From positions 1 to 42,635 of the forward strand of contig JAHEXG010000007.1 in assembly GCA_023252215.1 (NCBI GenBank): a stretch of DNA of 42,635 nt, read 5' to 3'. The notes beneath the pieces are model-generated. The model was not told the DNA's origin and did no database searches. It was given only the letters and a program-made list of their open reading frames with translations. This document shows, piece by piece, positions 18,113 through 27,576 of this stretch (position 1 is its first letter; each line of letters starts with the position of its first letter). Both the position numbers and the translations under genes were made by a program. This stretch comes from Candidatus Altarchaeales archaeon. GTDB taxonomy: Archaea > Altiarchaeota > Altiarchaeia > IMC4 > QMZM01.

Positions 18113-19342
18113 GAACGACAAGAAGAACCAGTATACTAAAGTATTCGCTATCGTCAGAGGTATCCCGATCCGCGCATAATCCCAAAAGGTCAACGTCTCT
18201 CCCTGCTTCTCCGCGTTCTGGATTATTATGATATTACTCGCCGCGCCAAGTATCAGGAGGTTGCCTGCGATCGTGCTGCCGGCCGCAAGAGCTATCATTT
18301 CCTTCGTGCCTGCGCCCGCGTTCTGGAGCATCGGCATGTACAACGCTACAAGGGGCACGTTGGAGATAAGCTGGCTGAGGAGGACGCCGATTATGAGTAT
18401 TGCAGGAATAGAATCAATTGATATATGAGAGCTGCTTATCAGGCCCTGGAAGAAATCTGCATCCCAGACGCTTTGCATGAGAACGAACATGGAAGCAAAG
18501 AATATGAGCGTGCTCCAATCCGTCTTGCGCAGTAGCTCCATTCTCCTGCCGCTGAACAATAGTATCGGCAAGGCCCCGGCCAGCGCTATGTAGGTCAGGC
18601 GGAAACCGGAGGCGTCGCCCAAGTAGACTGCCCCCATTTTGAGTAGTATCATAACCCCTATCAGTATCAGCGAAGCCCTTGAAAGACGGGCCAAACGAGC
18701 ATCGGACAGAGAGTCCTTTGCATGCACGAGAGGTATTTTGTGAAAATGTTCCCAGTAAAAAAACCTGAGCAGGAAATACGCAAGCAGGAGATTTATGACC
18801 GTGGGAACGAGCAGGTACGAAAAAAAGGAGGTGAATGGATCGGCCATGTTTCCGTTGACTGCGATAAGCAGGTTCTGCGGATTGCCGATGGGGCTAACAA
18901 CGCTTCCGAGGGTTACTGCAAATGCGAGCGCAAGGAGCATCATCTTCGCCGGAAGCTTGTGCGACCTGGCGAGCGCCAGCATCACGGGCGTCCCGATTAT
19001 CGCAAGGGAGTCGTTCATGAGAAAAGCCGATGCAGCGCCTATGCCAAATAGGACGCAGATTATGAGCGAGTCTACGCTGCCAGCTCTCCTGTAGGCCTTA
19101 TATGACAAATGCGACAAGTAGCCGGACATATCCATTGCCGCTCCGACCTCGAACATCCCGAACAAAAAGAAGATAACGTCGAGGTTGACCGCCTGTAGCG
19201 CTCTCAGAGGGGTTATTTCACCCGCCGCCAATACTGACAGCGCGCCTAGCAGCATTATCTGCCATATCTGAAAAGTTACCTTGCCGACCCTGCGCACTGC
19301 TATAAGCAGGAAAACTATCAACAGGACGTATATTGAAAACAT
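18107..19342 (-). CDS. ArsB/NhaD/SLC13-type ion permease
   Basis: Polytopic; FLLFGMFEVGAAMDMSG, FLMNDSLAIIGTPVML, GSVVSPIGNPQNLLIA, LISNVPLVALYMPML, AAGSTIAGNLLILGAASNIIIIQ. Confidence 0.85.
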   Translation of the reverse strand: MFSIYVLLIVFLLIAVRRVGKVTFQIWQIMLLGALSVLAAGEITPLRALQAVNLDVIFFLFGMFEVGAAMDMSGYLSHLSYKAYRRAGSVDSLIICVLFGIGAASAFLMNDSLAIIGTPVMLALARSHKLPAKMMLLALAFAVTLGSVVSPIGNPQNLLIAVNGNMADPFTSFFSYLLVPTVINLLLAYFLLRFFYWEHFHKIPLVHAKDSLSDARLARLSRASLILIGVMILLKMGAVYLGDASGFRLTYIALAGALPILLFSGRRMELLRKTDWSTLIFFASMFVLMQSVWDADFFQGLISSSHISIDSIPAILIIGVLLSQLISNVPLVALYMPMLQNAGAGTKEMIALAAGSTIAGNLLILGAASNIIIIQNAEKQGETLTFWDYARIGIPLTIANTLVYWFFLSFL

Positions 19343-19537
19343 TTTCTTATGCTATTTTTATTTCCTTGCGGGGTATATTACTACTCGGAGGACTACTAAA
19401 ATAAACAATATACTGGTATGGAAAAAAACATTCTATGTTTCCAGACCGCCCGACTCAAAGGAGCCGCCGTGTTAACCGAACCGGGAGCTTTCCGCGCTTT
19501 TCTCGTCCGGCACAGTGAGAATTTGTAAGACGCAAAA

Positions 19538-21478
19538 ATGTTTTCTTCTCTTTTTCTGACAGGCTTATTTTTTCTGTTTTTCGGCGCGCTTCTGCCGCTG
19601 TTATCCGTGAGAAGCGGAAGGTACGTAAGAACGGCTACCCTGGGTTTTACGGCTGTCGCAGCGGTTCTACTGCTTGTGAGTTCCGCAGGAGTATTCACAG
19701 GGGACGTGCAAGAAGAGATCGCATCATACAATGTGTCAAACGCTTTGTCGTTCTCTTTTGCTTTGGACAGGTTGTCTTCCTTCTTTATTATAGTAATATC
19801 GGTCGTTTCATTCTGCGTCGCCATATACTCCGCCGGATACATCGAGCACGGCGGAGGGAACGCTAAACGTAATATCCTCGCAGGCCTGATGAATGTGTTC
19901 ATCGCATCGATGGTCCTCGTTGTCGCGTCTACCAATACGTTCTCGTTCCTGTTCTTCTGGGAGATAATGTCCCTGGCGTCCTTTTTCCTAGTAATGTACG
20001 ACTACGAGAAAAAAGAGACAAGAAAAGCGGGCATCTTCTATTTTATCATGACCCAGCTTTCCACGGTATTCCTGATGGTCGGATTCCTCGCGCTCTACCA
20101 GGTGAACGGCTCATTCAATATAGAGGCCATGGGTTCCGCAAGCCAGCTAATGACAACGGCGATATTTTTGTCTCTTTTAACGGGATTTTGCATCAAGGCA
20201 GGCGTGATCCCGTTCCACAAATGGCTTCCCTACGCGCACGCTGCAAGCCCTTCGAATATCTCGGCCCTGATGTCCGGGGTGATGATCAAAGTAGCGGTAT
20301 ACGGGCTGATGCGTTTCGTACTCTACGTCCTGGGGCCGGTGGACTGGTGGGGTATACTCATTTTAGTCCTTGGAACCATATCGGCCATATTCGGGATAAT
20401 CTACGCGCTCAAAGAGCACGACATAAAGCGCCTCCTTGCCTACAGCAGCATAGAGAACATCGGGACCATACTGATAGGATTCGGCTTATACATAATATTC
20501 CAGGCACACAATCTACCTGCCATCGCATACCTCGGCCTGGCAGGATCCTTGTTCCATGTATTGAACCACGGAGTATTCAAGAGCCTGCTATTCATGGCCA
20601 CCGGTTCCATAGTCAACGCAACCGATACAAGAGACCTTGAAGGCATGGGAGGCCTCATAAAGAAGATGCCGTACACTGCCGCATTGTTCCTGATAGGCTC
20701 CCTGTCCATCTCCGCTCTTCCCCCGCTCAACGGATTCGTCAGCGAATACATGCTCTTTGCGGCGTTCTTTTCCTCAAACACGCTGGGAGACCCCATGCTG
20801 ACCATCCTCCTGGTACTATGCCTCTCGGTGTTCGCGCTGACAAGCGCCTTTGTCGCAACGTGCTTTGTCAAAGCCTACGGGATAATGTTCCTCGGCCTCC
20901 CGAGAACGGATGCCTGCGCGAACGCAAAAGAAGCCAAAAAACCCATGATACTCGGCCCCGCGATACTCGCGGCGCTATGCATACTGCTGGGCGTGTTCTC
21001 CCCTGCGCTCCTCTCCGCATCAGGCTACGGGACGCTTCCCGTCCCGGACCTGATGCTCGTAGGATCCTTCCTGCTCGCGACATACGCTATCATCTGGGCG
21101 GCGCTGTATCATTCATATCCCAACAAGACGCGCGTTGGAGCGACGTGGGACTGCGGAACCCCCTTGAGCAGCAGGACACAATACACTGCATCCGGTTTCT
21201 CGCAGCCTATTATGAGGATGTTCAAAGCGACTTACAAGACAAAGGAAATCCCTGAAAGAACTTTCTACGACAAGCAGAACAGCCTTTTCAGGAGCGGGGA
21301 AGCAAAGGTCACATTGCTAAAATTCTTCGAAGAATATCTCTATATGCCTGTCGGAAAAAAGGTCATGTCCTTATCGATACGCGTTTCGAGGATGCAGAAC
21401 TGGAACCTTGACACATACATAGCGTACGCGTTCGTAGCAGTCCTCCTGGTCCTGGTCTACGTGGGGTGGCTCATATGA
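19538..21478 (+). CDS. HyfB/NuoL-like membrane subunit of energy-converting hydrogenase-related complex, copy 1
   Basis: KAGVIPFHKWLPYAHAASPSNISALMSGVMIKVAVYGLMR and KEHDIKRLLAYSSIENIG antiporter-like core; operon with hyfCEFGI-like genes. Confidence 0.9.
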   Translation: MFSSLFLTGLFFLFFGALLPLLSVRSGRYVRTATLGFTAVAAVLLLVSSAGVFTGDVQEEIASYNVSNALSFSFALDRLSSFFIIVISVVSFCVAIYSAGYIEHGGGNAKRNILAGLMNVFIASMVLVVASTNTFSFLFFWEIMSLASFFLVMYDYEKKETRKAGIFYFIMTQLSTVFLMVGFLALYQVNGSFNIEAMGSASQLMTTAIFLSLLTGFCIKAGVIPFHKWLPYAHAASPSNISALMSGVMIKVAVYGLMRFVLYVLGPVDWWGILILVLGTISAIFGIIYALKEHDIKRLLAYSSIENIGTILIGFGLYIIFQAHNLPAIAYLGLAGSLFHVLNHGVFKSLLFMATGSIVNATDTRDLEGMGGLIKKMPYTAALFLIGSLSISALPPLNGFVSEYMLFAAFFSSNTLGDPMLTILLVLCLSVFALTSAFVATCFVKAYGIMFLGLPRTDACANAKEAKKPMILGPAILAALCILLGVFSPALLSASGYGTLPVPDLMLVGSFLLATYAIIWAALYHSYPNKTRVGATWDCGTPLSSRTQYTASGFSQPIMRMFKATYKTKEIPERTFYDKQNSLFRSGEAKVTLLKFFEEYLYMPVGKKVMSLSIRVSRMQNWNLDTYIAYAFVAVLLVLVYVGWLI

Positions 21479-22422
21479 ACATAGACGCAAATTACGTCGC
21501 CTACGCCTTCCTGAATACGGCTTTCATCATACTGATATCCCCGCTATTCATGGGAGTTGCAAAGATAGTCAAAGCGCAGGCCCAGGGACGCATAGGACCG
21601 CCGCTCCTGCAACCGTACTATAACCTGCTGAAACTCGCGCAGAAGGAGAGGGTCTATTCAAACAAGTCTTCCGCAATAACAAAGATCACGCCATACATCA
21701 ATATAACGATCATGATAGTAGCCTCACTGGGCATACCCCTCGCGTTTGCTCCTGAAAACTCCGGAGGCTTGGGGAACATAATACTCCTATTGTATCTCCT
21801 TGCTATGGGCAGATTCTTCATGGCAGCCGCCGGCCTGGATGCCGGAAGCACTTTCGGAGGCATGGGAAGCTCAAGAGAGATGAGCATCTCGTCGATAATA
21901 GAGCCGATAACGATAATAGTGTTCGCAGCGCTTGCATTCACCCTGAATACAATGGACATGCACCAGATGTTCCAGACGGCTGCGCAGGAGATGTCTTTCC
22001 TGAACCCGGCCCTGATACTGGTATCCATTCCGCTGTTCATCGTCCTCATAGTGGAAACAGCCCGCGTCCCGGTAGACAACCCGGAGACGCACCTGGAATT
22101 GACGATGATACACGAAACAATGCTGCTGGAATACGCCGGAAGAGACCTGGCATTGATGGAATTATCGCACGCAATAAAACAGACCATGCTCATGGCCATC
22201 CTAATAAACATACTCGTACCCTGGGGCTATGCAAGGGAATTTACGGCACCGGCGGTCATCATCGGAATGCTCCTGTTCCTGGCAAAAGGCATAATACTCG
22301 CAACATTCATCGGACTAACGGAATCATCGATGGCTAAGATGCGCCTATTCGCCCTGCCGAATCTATTCATAATAGCATTCTTCCTCTCAATGCTGACAAT
22401 ACTCCTGGAGGTATTCAGATGA
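21466..22422 (+). CDS. HyfC/NuoH-like membrane subunit, copy 1
   Basis: QGRIGPPLLQPYYNLLKLAQKE and VETARVPVDNPETHLELTMIHETMLLEY. Confidence 0.93.
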   Translation: MAHMNIDANYVAYAFLNTAFIILISPLFMGVAKIVKAQAQGRIGPPLLQPYYNLLKLAQKERVYSNKSSAITKITPYINITIMIVASLGIPLAFAPENSGGLGNIILLLYLLAMGRFFMAAAGLDAGSTFGGMGSSREMSISSIIEPITIIVFAALAFTLNTMDMHQMFQTAAQEMSFLNPALILVSIPLFIVLIVETARVPVDNPETHLELTMIHETMLLEYAGRDLALMELSHAIKQTMLMAILINILVPWGYAREFTAPAVIIGMLLFLAKGIILATFIGLTESSMAKMRLFALPNLFIIAFFLSMLTILLEVFR

Positions 22423-23135
22423 TAACAGCAGCCCTTGCCGAAAGCCTAACGCAGGCGCTCGTCGTCCTGGTACTGATAAGCGGGGCATTCATAGTCACAA
22501 GGAAAGACCTGCTCTCCCTCGTCTCGACATATCAGATGCAGTCCCTGCTACTGGCGGGGGTCGCCCTAAGCCTGTATTCCGTAGACCAAAGCCCCACGCT
22601 CCTGTACCTGGCAGGCCTTACTTTGGTAAGCAAGGTCCTATTGATACCGTACATCATAAAGAGGATACAGCGGAAAATAAACATTTCAAGAGACATGGAA
22701 TTCCACTACGTATCGCCCATAGCCTCAATATTCATCACAATAATCCTCATACTCCTGGTATACGGCGCTTTTTCAAACATACTAAAAGAACTAGCCCTAA
22801 GCAACCTATTCTACCTGGGCGCAGTATTCGGCATATCGCTGACACTAATGGGAATGCTCATAACATTCAGCAGAAAAAAAGTCATCACCAAAATAATAGG
22901 ATACCTCACAATGGAAAACGGAGTCCTGCTATTCAGCCTGTTCATAACAGAACTGCCATTCATAATAGAAGTACTCATACTGGTAGACCTCTTCATGATA
23001 GTGCTGCTGGCAACGATCCTATCCATCGGCATGGATTCTTCCGTAGAAGCCTACCAGGAGAGATTCCACCAATTACACATCGAAGACTTGCAGGAAAAAC
23101 TGCACCTGCACAGAAAGCATAGAGGTGAGAGCTAA
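22419..23135 (+). CDS. HyfE-like (NuoK-related) membrane subunit, copy 1
   Basis: Position between HyfC and HyfF; multi-TM; MGMLITFSRKKVITKIIGYLTMENGVLLFSLFI. Confidence 0.87.
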   Translation: MITAALAESLTQALVVLVLISGAFIVTRKDLLSLVSTYQMQSLLLAGVALSLYSVDQSPTLLYLAGLTLVSKVLLIPYIIKRIQRKINISRDMEFHYVSPIASIFITIILILLVYGAFSNILKELALSNLFYLGAVFGISLTLMGMLITFSRKKVITKIIGYLTMENGVLLFSLFITELPFIIEVLILVDLFMIVLLATILSIGMDSSVEAYQERFHQLHIEDLQEKLHLHRKHRGES

Positions 23136-24582
23136 GATGCAAGCCTTGGAGGCATATCTTGCCTACAGTATGCTGGTACTCGCGGCAACCCTGTTATCCA
23201 GGACGAACCGGGCCATGAATTTGATAGCGCTAACCCACGCCGTATCATGCATCGCGCTCGCCGCATACAGCCTGGGCAACGCGCCAATGCATTACTTTGA
23301 CAATAATTTCCTCATAGATTCCCTGAGCATCTACGAATTTTTCATCACGGGAATAATATTCTTTTTCGCACTCGTATACGCAGGAGCACATTTAGAAAGA
23401 CTCGTAGAACTCGGATTACTTGAAAAGAGGAACACAAAACTGTACTATCTGTCATTGAACTGCCTGCTCATCTTCACCATCCTCTCTTTTGCGTCAAACA
23501 ACCTCGCAGTCTTCTGGATATTCGTAGAACTGACAACGTTCTTCACCGCGTTCCTGATAGCAATACTAAACAGCAAGAAGAACATCGACGCCTCGCTTAA
23601 ATACATATTCGTAACCTCCACCGCAATGCTTTTCGCATTCATCGGGATAATACTGATATTCGCGCTAAGCGAAAGCGCCCTGGGCAAGGGCACGTTGAAC
23701 TGGGACGAACTACTGGCAAACGCCAGATCCTTCTCGCCCGGCTTCCTCGCAGCTTCGTTCGCATTCATCTTCATCGGATTCTCGGCAAAATCAGGAGTCG
23801 CCCCATTCCACACGCCTCTGCCACACGCATACTCAAAAGCCCCCTCGGCGGTAAGCACAATAATATCGGCAGTCATGCTAAACCTGGGAATATACGGAAT
23901 ACTGCGAACCTACGCAGTCGTAAGGCAGACCAGCGCCGCTCCTGCGGCATCCAACCTGCTCCTGGCCTTCGGCCTCCTGTCCATATTCGTAGCGACATTC
24001 AGCATGCTACACCAGAGGAACGTAAAAAAACTAGTCGCATTCTCCAGCACAGAACACTCAGGCCTCATGCTGATAGGACTCGCAATAGGAACGCCCCTTG
24101 CAGTCTTCTGGGTCCTCTACCACATGCTCGCCCATGCCCTGACAAAGGCCGTACTATTCCTCTCGACAGGCATACTCCAAAGACAATACAACAGCAACAA
24201 CGCAGGAAAAATAATAAACGCATTCAAGCTCCAGCCTCTCGCATCGATAGGCCTCATACTCGGCGGCGCAGCTATCCTCGGAATACCCCCGTTCGTCATA
24301 TTCATATCCAAATACTCCATACTAGTACAACTTGCAGGATACTCCCTGCCGCTCTTATTGCTCGTCCTGCTGCTCCTACTGTTAGCTTCGGCCGCATTCT
24401 TAAGCCTCGGAACAGAGATATTCACACACACGCAAGACACCCGGATAGAAAGATACAATGCGCCAAAAAGGATGACCGCCCCCATCGTTGCCCTCATAAT
24501 CCTTGTCTTTGTCCTGGGAATATACTTCCCAAGCGAGATATATGCCCTCCTGACCAAGATAGTTTCAGACCTAAAGTTTTAA
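23125..24582 (+). CDS. HyfF/NuoN-like membrane subunit, copy 1
   Basis: AKSGVAPFHTPLPHAYSKAPSAVSTIISAVMLN, HQRNVKKLVAFSSTEHSGLMLIG. Confidence 0.9.
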   Translation: MRAKMQALEAYLAYSMLVLAATLLSRTNRAMNLIALTHAVSCIALAAYSLGNAPMHYFDNNFLIDSLSIYEFFITGIIFFFALVYAGAHLERLVELGLLEKRNTKLYYLSLNCLLIFTILSFASNNLAVFWIFVELTTFFTAFLIAILNSKKNIDASLKYIFVTSTAMLFAFIGIILIFALSESALGKGTLNWDELLANARSFSPGFLAASFAFIFIGFSAKSGVAPFHTPLPHAYSKAPSAVSTIISAVMLNLGIYGILRTYAVVRQTSAAPAASNLLLAFGLLSIFVATFSMLHQRNVKKLVAFSSTEHSGLMLIGLAIGTPLAVFWVLYHMLAHALTKAVLFLSTGILQRQYNSNNAGKIINAFKLQPLASIGLILGGAAILGIPPFVIFISKYSILVQLAGYSLPLLLLVLLLLLLASAAFLSLGTEIFTHTQDTRIERYNAPKRMTAPIVALIILVFVLGIYFPSEIYALLTKIVSDLKF

Positions 24583-24589
24583 TTAAGAA

Positions 24590-26167
24590 ATGGAAAACGC
24601 CATAAACGAAATACTGCACGCAACCCGCGGACGGATCCTGGAAAGCGACATCGTTACAGGTAAAAACAGGGAACTATACGTCCACCTGGAAGAAAAAGAC
24701 TTCGAGACCGTGATAAACTTCCTATCGGAACACAATTTTGAACTCGCAGGACTATTCTGCGCCGAAGACTTTGACGGCCATGAGGGCCACATGCTCTTCT
24801 ACGCATTCGAGAAAAAAGGAAACGAATGGATAACCATATTCACACTGCCCCTGAGAATGAAACGGGCAATGTCCATAGCCCTGACATACCCCTCGGCATC
24901 GTGGTACCAAAGAGAGATAACGGACGGCTTCGGGGTAACGTTCGCAGAATCATTCGACGAAAGAAGACTCTTCCTCCACGAAACATACCCCGAAGACTTC
25001 CACCCACTGCAAAAAACATTCAAAAACAAGGAAATAAAACTAGACGCAGAGACGAACCCATCGCTTGCCTATGAATTCAAAAAAGTTTCCGGCGAAGGAG
25101 TCTACGAAATACCAGTAGGACCAGTCCACGCAGGAATAATCGAACCAGGACACTTCAGATTCAGCGTAATAGGAGAAACAATATACAACCTGGAAATCAG
25201 GATGTTCTACAAACACAGGGGAATAGAAAAACTCGCAGAAGGAAAAACCCCGGCAGAATGCGTAAAAATAGCAGAATCCATAAGCGGAGACGAGACAGTG
25301 GCAAACGCCGTCGCATACTGCACAGCGGTCGAAAAGATCTCCGGCATAGAAGTGCCGCTCAGGGCGGAACATCTGCGCACCGCCTATTTGGAGATGGAAC
25401 GCATATACTCGCTCCTGGGAGACCTCGCAGGAATGTGCATAGACGTTGCATTCCCTGTAGGAGCAAGCCCTTTCTTTGTGCTCCGGGAAGAAGTACTAAG
25501 GCAAAATAAGGCGCTCACAGGCTCACGTTTCATGAAGGACACAATAGCCATAGGAGGATTAAAGAAAGACGCACCCAAGGGCACACTGGACGCCTTACAG
25601 GCATTCCTCGACGACCTGAGAGACGGACTAAAAGACGCAGTCTCAGACGTATTAGCCAGCACGTCCACGATAGACCGATTCCAGACAACAGGCGTAGTGC
25701 GCAAGGAACTGATAGCCCCCCTGCACATCACAGGACCAATAGCACGCGCATCAGGGACACTTACGGATACCAGGATAGACCACCCATACGGGCTCTACGA
25801 TAAAATAAGACCCGCCCCAAGGATATTCGAAGCAGGAGACGTACTGGCAAGATTCGAAACAAAGGCATCAGAAGTACTGGACTGCGCAAGGATGATAGAC
25901 GAAGCAGTCACAGGACTACGCCACGGAGAGATCCTAACCAAAGGAGACATAAAAGACGGCTACGCCATCGCTCCGATAGAATCCGCAAGAGGCCAAAGCA
26001 TGCACTGGGCCTATATCAAGAACGGATTGATCGACAGATACAAGATACGCACGGCATCATTCTGCAACTGGCAGGCAATAGAACACGCAGTCATAGGAAA
26101 CATCGTACCCGACTTCCCGCTCATAAACAAGAGCATGAACCTGTCATACGCAGGAACGGACCTGTGA
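24590..26167 (+). CDS. HyfG-like (NuoC/NuoD fusion) subunit lacking NiFe ligands (Ehr-type)
   Basis: NuoC-like N-terminus (SWYQREITDGFGVTFAESFDERRLFLHETYPEDFHPLQK) fused to NuoD-like part; AESISGDETVANAVAYCTAVEKISGIEVP replaces RxCGxC; ends FPLINKSMNLSYAGTDL instead of DPCxxC. Confidence 0.9.
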   Translation: MENAINEILHATRGRILESDIVTGKNRELYVHLEEKDFETVINFLSEHNFELAGLFCAEDFDGHEGHMLFYAFEKKGNEWITIFTLPLRMKRAMSIALTYPSASWYQREITDGFGVTFAESFDERRLFLHETYPEDFHPLQKTFKNKEIKLDAETNPSLAYEFKKVSGEGVYEIPVGPVHAGIIEPGHFRFSVIGETIYNLEIRMFYKHRGIEKLAEGKTPAECVKIAESISGDETVANAVAYCTAVEKISGIEVPLRAEHLRTAYLEMERIYSLLGDLAGMCIDVAFPVGASPFFVLREEVLRQNKALTGSRFMKDTIAIGGLKKDAPKGTLDALQAFLDDLRDGLKDAVSDVLASTSTIDRFQTTGVVRKELIAPLHITGPIARASGTLTDTRIDHPYGLYDKIRPAPRIFEAGDVLARFETKASEVLDCARMIDEAVTGLRHGEILTKGDIKDGYAIAPIESARGQSMHWAYIKNGLIDRYKIRTASFCNWQAIEHAVIGNIVPDFPLINKSMNLSYAGTDL

Positions 26168-26182
26168 CAAAAAAAAGAAAAA

Positions 26183-26704
26183 ATGCAAGACGTATTAACG
26201 AACATATTTTCCAAAAAGGTAACCGAGGACTTCCGGTACAAAGACGAGGAACTCGAAGAGCTCGGGATCCATCTGAAAAAAGAGATAAACACCATCTTCG
26301 GCAGAAGCCTCGCGATACGGGAACTCGACAGCGGAAGCGACAACGCAACAGAGATCGAATTGAACAACCTCGGAACACCCCACTACGACGTCGAAAGGTT
26401 CGGGATAACATTCGTCGCATCCCCAAGACACGCGGACGTGATAGCGATCACCGGGGCAGTGACGCATAACATGGCAAACGCCGTCAGGAAGACATACGAT
26501 GCAGCCCCTAATCCAAAGTTCGTGATCGCCATAGGAGACGACGCATGCGACGGAGGGATATACAAAGGAACGTATGCGGTGCTTGGGGGAGCGGACAAGA
26601 TATTGCCGGTGGATATCAAGATCCCGGGGAATCCGCCGGAGCCCAAAGACATCATTAAAGGGCTGCTGGCGCTGATGAAAGGGATAAGGGAACAGAAAAA
26701 GTAG
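26183..26704 (+). CDS. HyfI/NuoB-like subunit with canonical [4Fe-4S] cysteines replaced
   Basis: LAIRELDSGSDNATEIELNNLGTPHYDVERFGITFVASPRHADVIAITGAVT...VIAIGDDACDGGIYKGTY...VDIKIPGNPPEP aligns to the NuoB/HyfI core. Confidence 0.9.
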   Translation: MQDVLTNIFSKKVTEDFRYKDEELEELGIHLKKEINTIFGRSLAIRELDSGSDNATEIELNNLGTPHYDVERFGITFVASPRHADVIAITGAVTHNMANAVRKTYDAAPNPKFVIAIGDDACDGGIYKGTYAVLGGADKILPVDIKIPGNPPEPKDIIKGLLALMKGIREQKK

Positions 26705-26757
26705 AGGGAACGTTCTAAAAAAAGGCACAACAATAGGGGGATATTTCTCTGAAGAAG

Positions 26758-26792
26758 TGCGTAAAACATCCCAAATAAGGGTTTTTTACGCA
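26758..26792. terminator. Stem-loop downstream of the hyfI-like gene (possible terminator or processing structure)
   Basis: TGCGTAAAA-N17-TTTTACGCA: 9-bp perfect stem with inner CCC/GGG pairing, 54 nt after the stop. Confidence 0.4.
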
Positions 26793-26824
26793 GTTTAGTG
26801 AGGAAAAAAGATAGTTATATTCAA

Positions 26825-26860
26825 TTGTGTTTAAGTTCTGAAACGGGGGGAGTTTAGTTC
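26825..26860. repeat. Left arm of inverted repeat flanking the 144-aa ORF
   Basis: TTGTGTTTAAGTTC (26825-26838) and GGGGGAGTTTAGTTC (26846-26860) are exact reverse complements of 27402-27415 and 27350-27364. Confidence 0.85.
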
Positions 26861-26916
26861 TCCATGTGACTTTGCATGATTGGACAACATTTATTTTATG
26901 ATAATGATATCTATAT

Positions 26917-27351
26917 ATGGATGAGAGCATATCAGCAATAATTGCCATAATTGGTGTGGTTGTTGGAGCACTTATTACTTGGTTTGTTAGTTATCAGAAT
27001 ATTAAGAAAGACCTACGACTTGAAGCTTTAAAATTTGAATACTCCATTTTTGAAAAGATAAATTCAGAGTACAGTAATATCAGAAAACCCAAAAATGAAA
27101 CAGAACTCATTGATTGTTTATTTGAATCATTTGATCTATTTGATAAAATAAAACCATTCATCAAGGATACTGATAGAGCAAATATCCTTAATATGAAAAA
27201 CAAGATTGATGAACTGATGAATTCAAAAAAATATGATGAAGCAATAAAACTACATCTTCAATTTAAAGAAGAGCTGAAAAAATTGCTTGATGAATTAAGA
27301 TGCAAAAATATAGATATGATTAGGCATGAGTACAAATTATCTCTTCAATGA
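26917..27351 (+). CDS. Hypothetical protein: one N-terminal TM helix plus coiled-coil-like helical region; low-GC accessory gene
   Basis: SAIIAIIGVVVGALITWFVSY TM helix followed by charged helical sequence; locally AT-rich compared with neighbours. Confidence 0.6.
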   Translation: MDESISAIIAIIGVVVGALITWFVSYQNIKKDLRLEALKFEYSIFEKINSEYSNIRKPKNETELIDCLFESFDLFDKIKPFIKDTDRANILNMKNKIDELMNSKKYDEAIKLHLQFKEELKKLLDELRCKNIDMIRHEYKLSLQ

Positions 27352-27415
27352 ACTAAACTCCCCCGTCCTTCGGACATATAGTTTGCTATGAGAATTTATC
27401 GGAACTTAAACACAA
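27350..27415. repeat. Right arm of inverted repeat flanking the 144-aa ORF
   Basis: GAACTAAACTCCCCC (27350-27364) and GAACTTAAACACAA (27402-27415), separated by 37 nt. Confidence 0.85.
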
Positions 27416-27459
27416 CTCTTCGTCGCCTTCGGCTCCTCGTCCTCCTTTATAGTCGGAGA

Positions 27460-27544
27460 ATATAACACAACTTTTAGCGGCTCGGGCTTCGCCCTCGGCC
27501 CAAATTCAGCTTCGCTGAACTTCGCAAAAGTTGGGACGTTATAC
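27460..27544 (+). repeat. attC-like recombination site 1 (85 nt imperfect palindrome)
   Basis: R'' ATATAAC (27460-27466), L'' CAACTTTTAGCG (27468-27479), L' CGCAAAAGTTG (27523-27533), R' GTTATAC (27538-27544). L''/L' pair perfectly except for one extra A in L''. Confidence 0.65.
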
Positions 27545-27576
27545 GCAATTCAAAAAAAACCCTCGACGGACGACGT

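Noticed and set aside
17407-18231. 274-aa ORF overlapping the radical SAM gene
   Set aside because: Out-of-frame translation of a conserved gene with low-complexity basic composition.
24590-26704. Annotation as a [NiFe] hydrogenase 4 catalytic core
   Set aside because: Both NiFe CxxC pairs and the NuoB-type cysteines are absent, so a hydrogenase call is not supported.
26758-26820. Third attC site before the 144-aa ORF (stem TGCGTAAAA/TTTTACGCA plus GTTATAT)
   Set aside because: The stem order does not fit L''/L' relative to the R'-like box and no R'' partner is visible; kept as a stem-loop and a degenerate boundary only.
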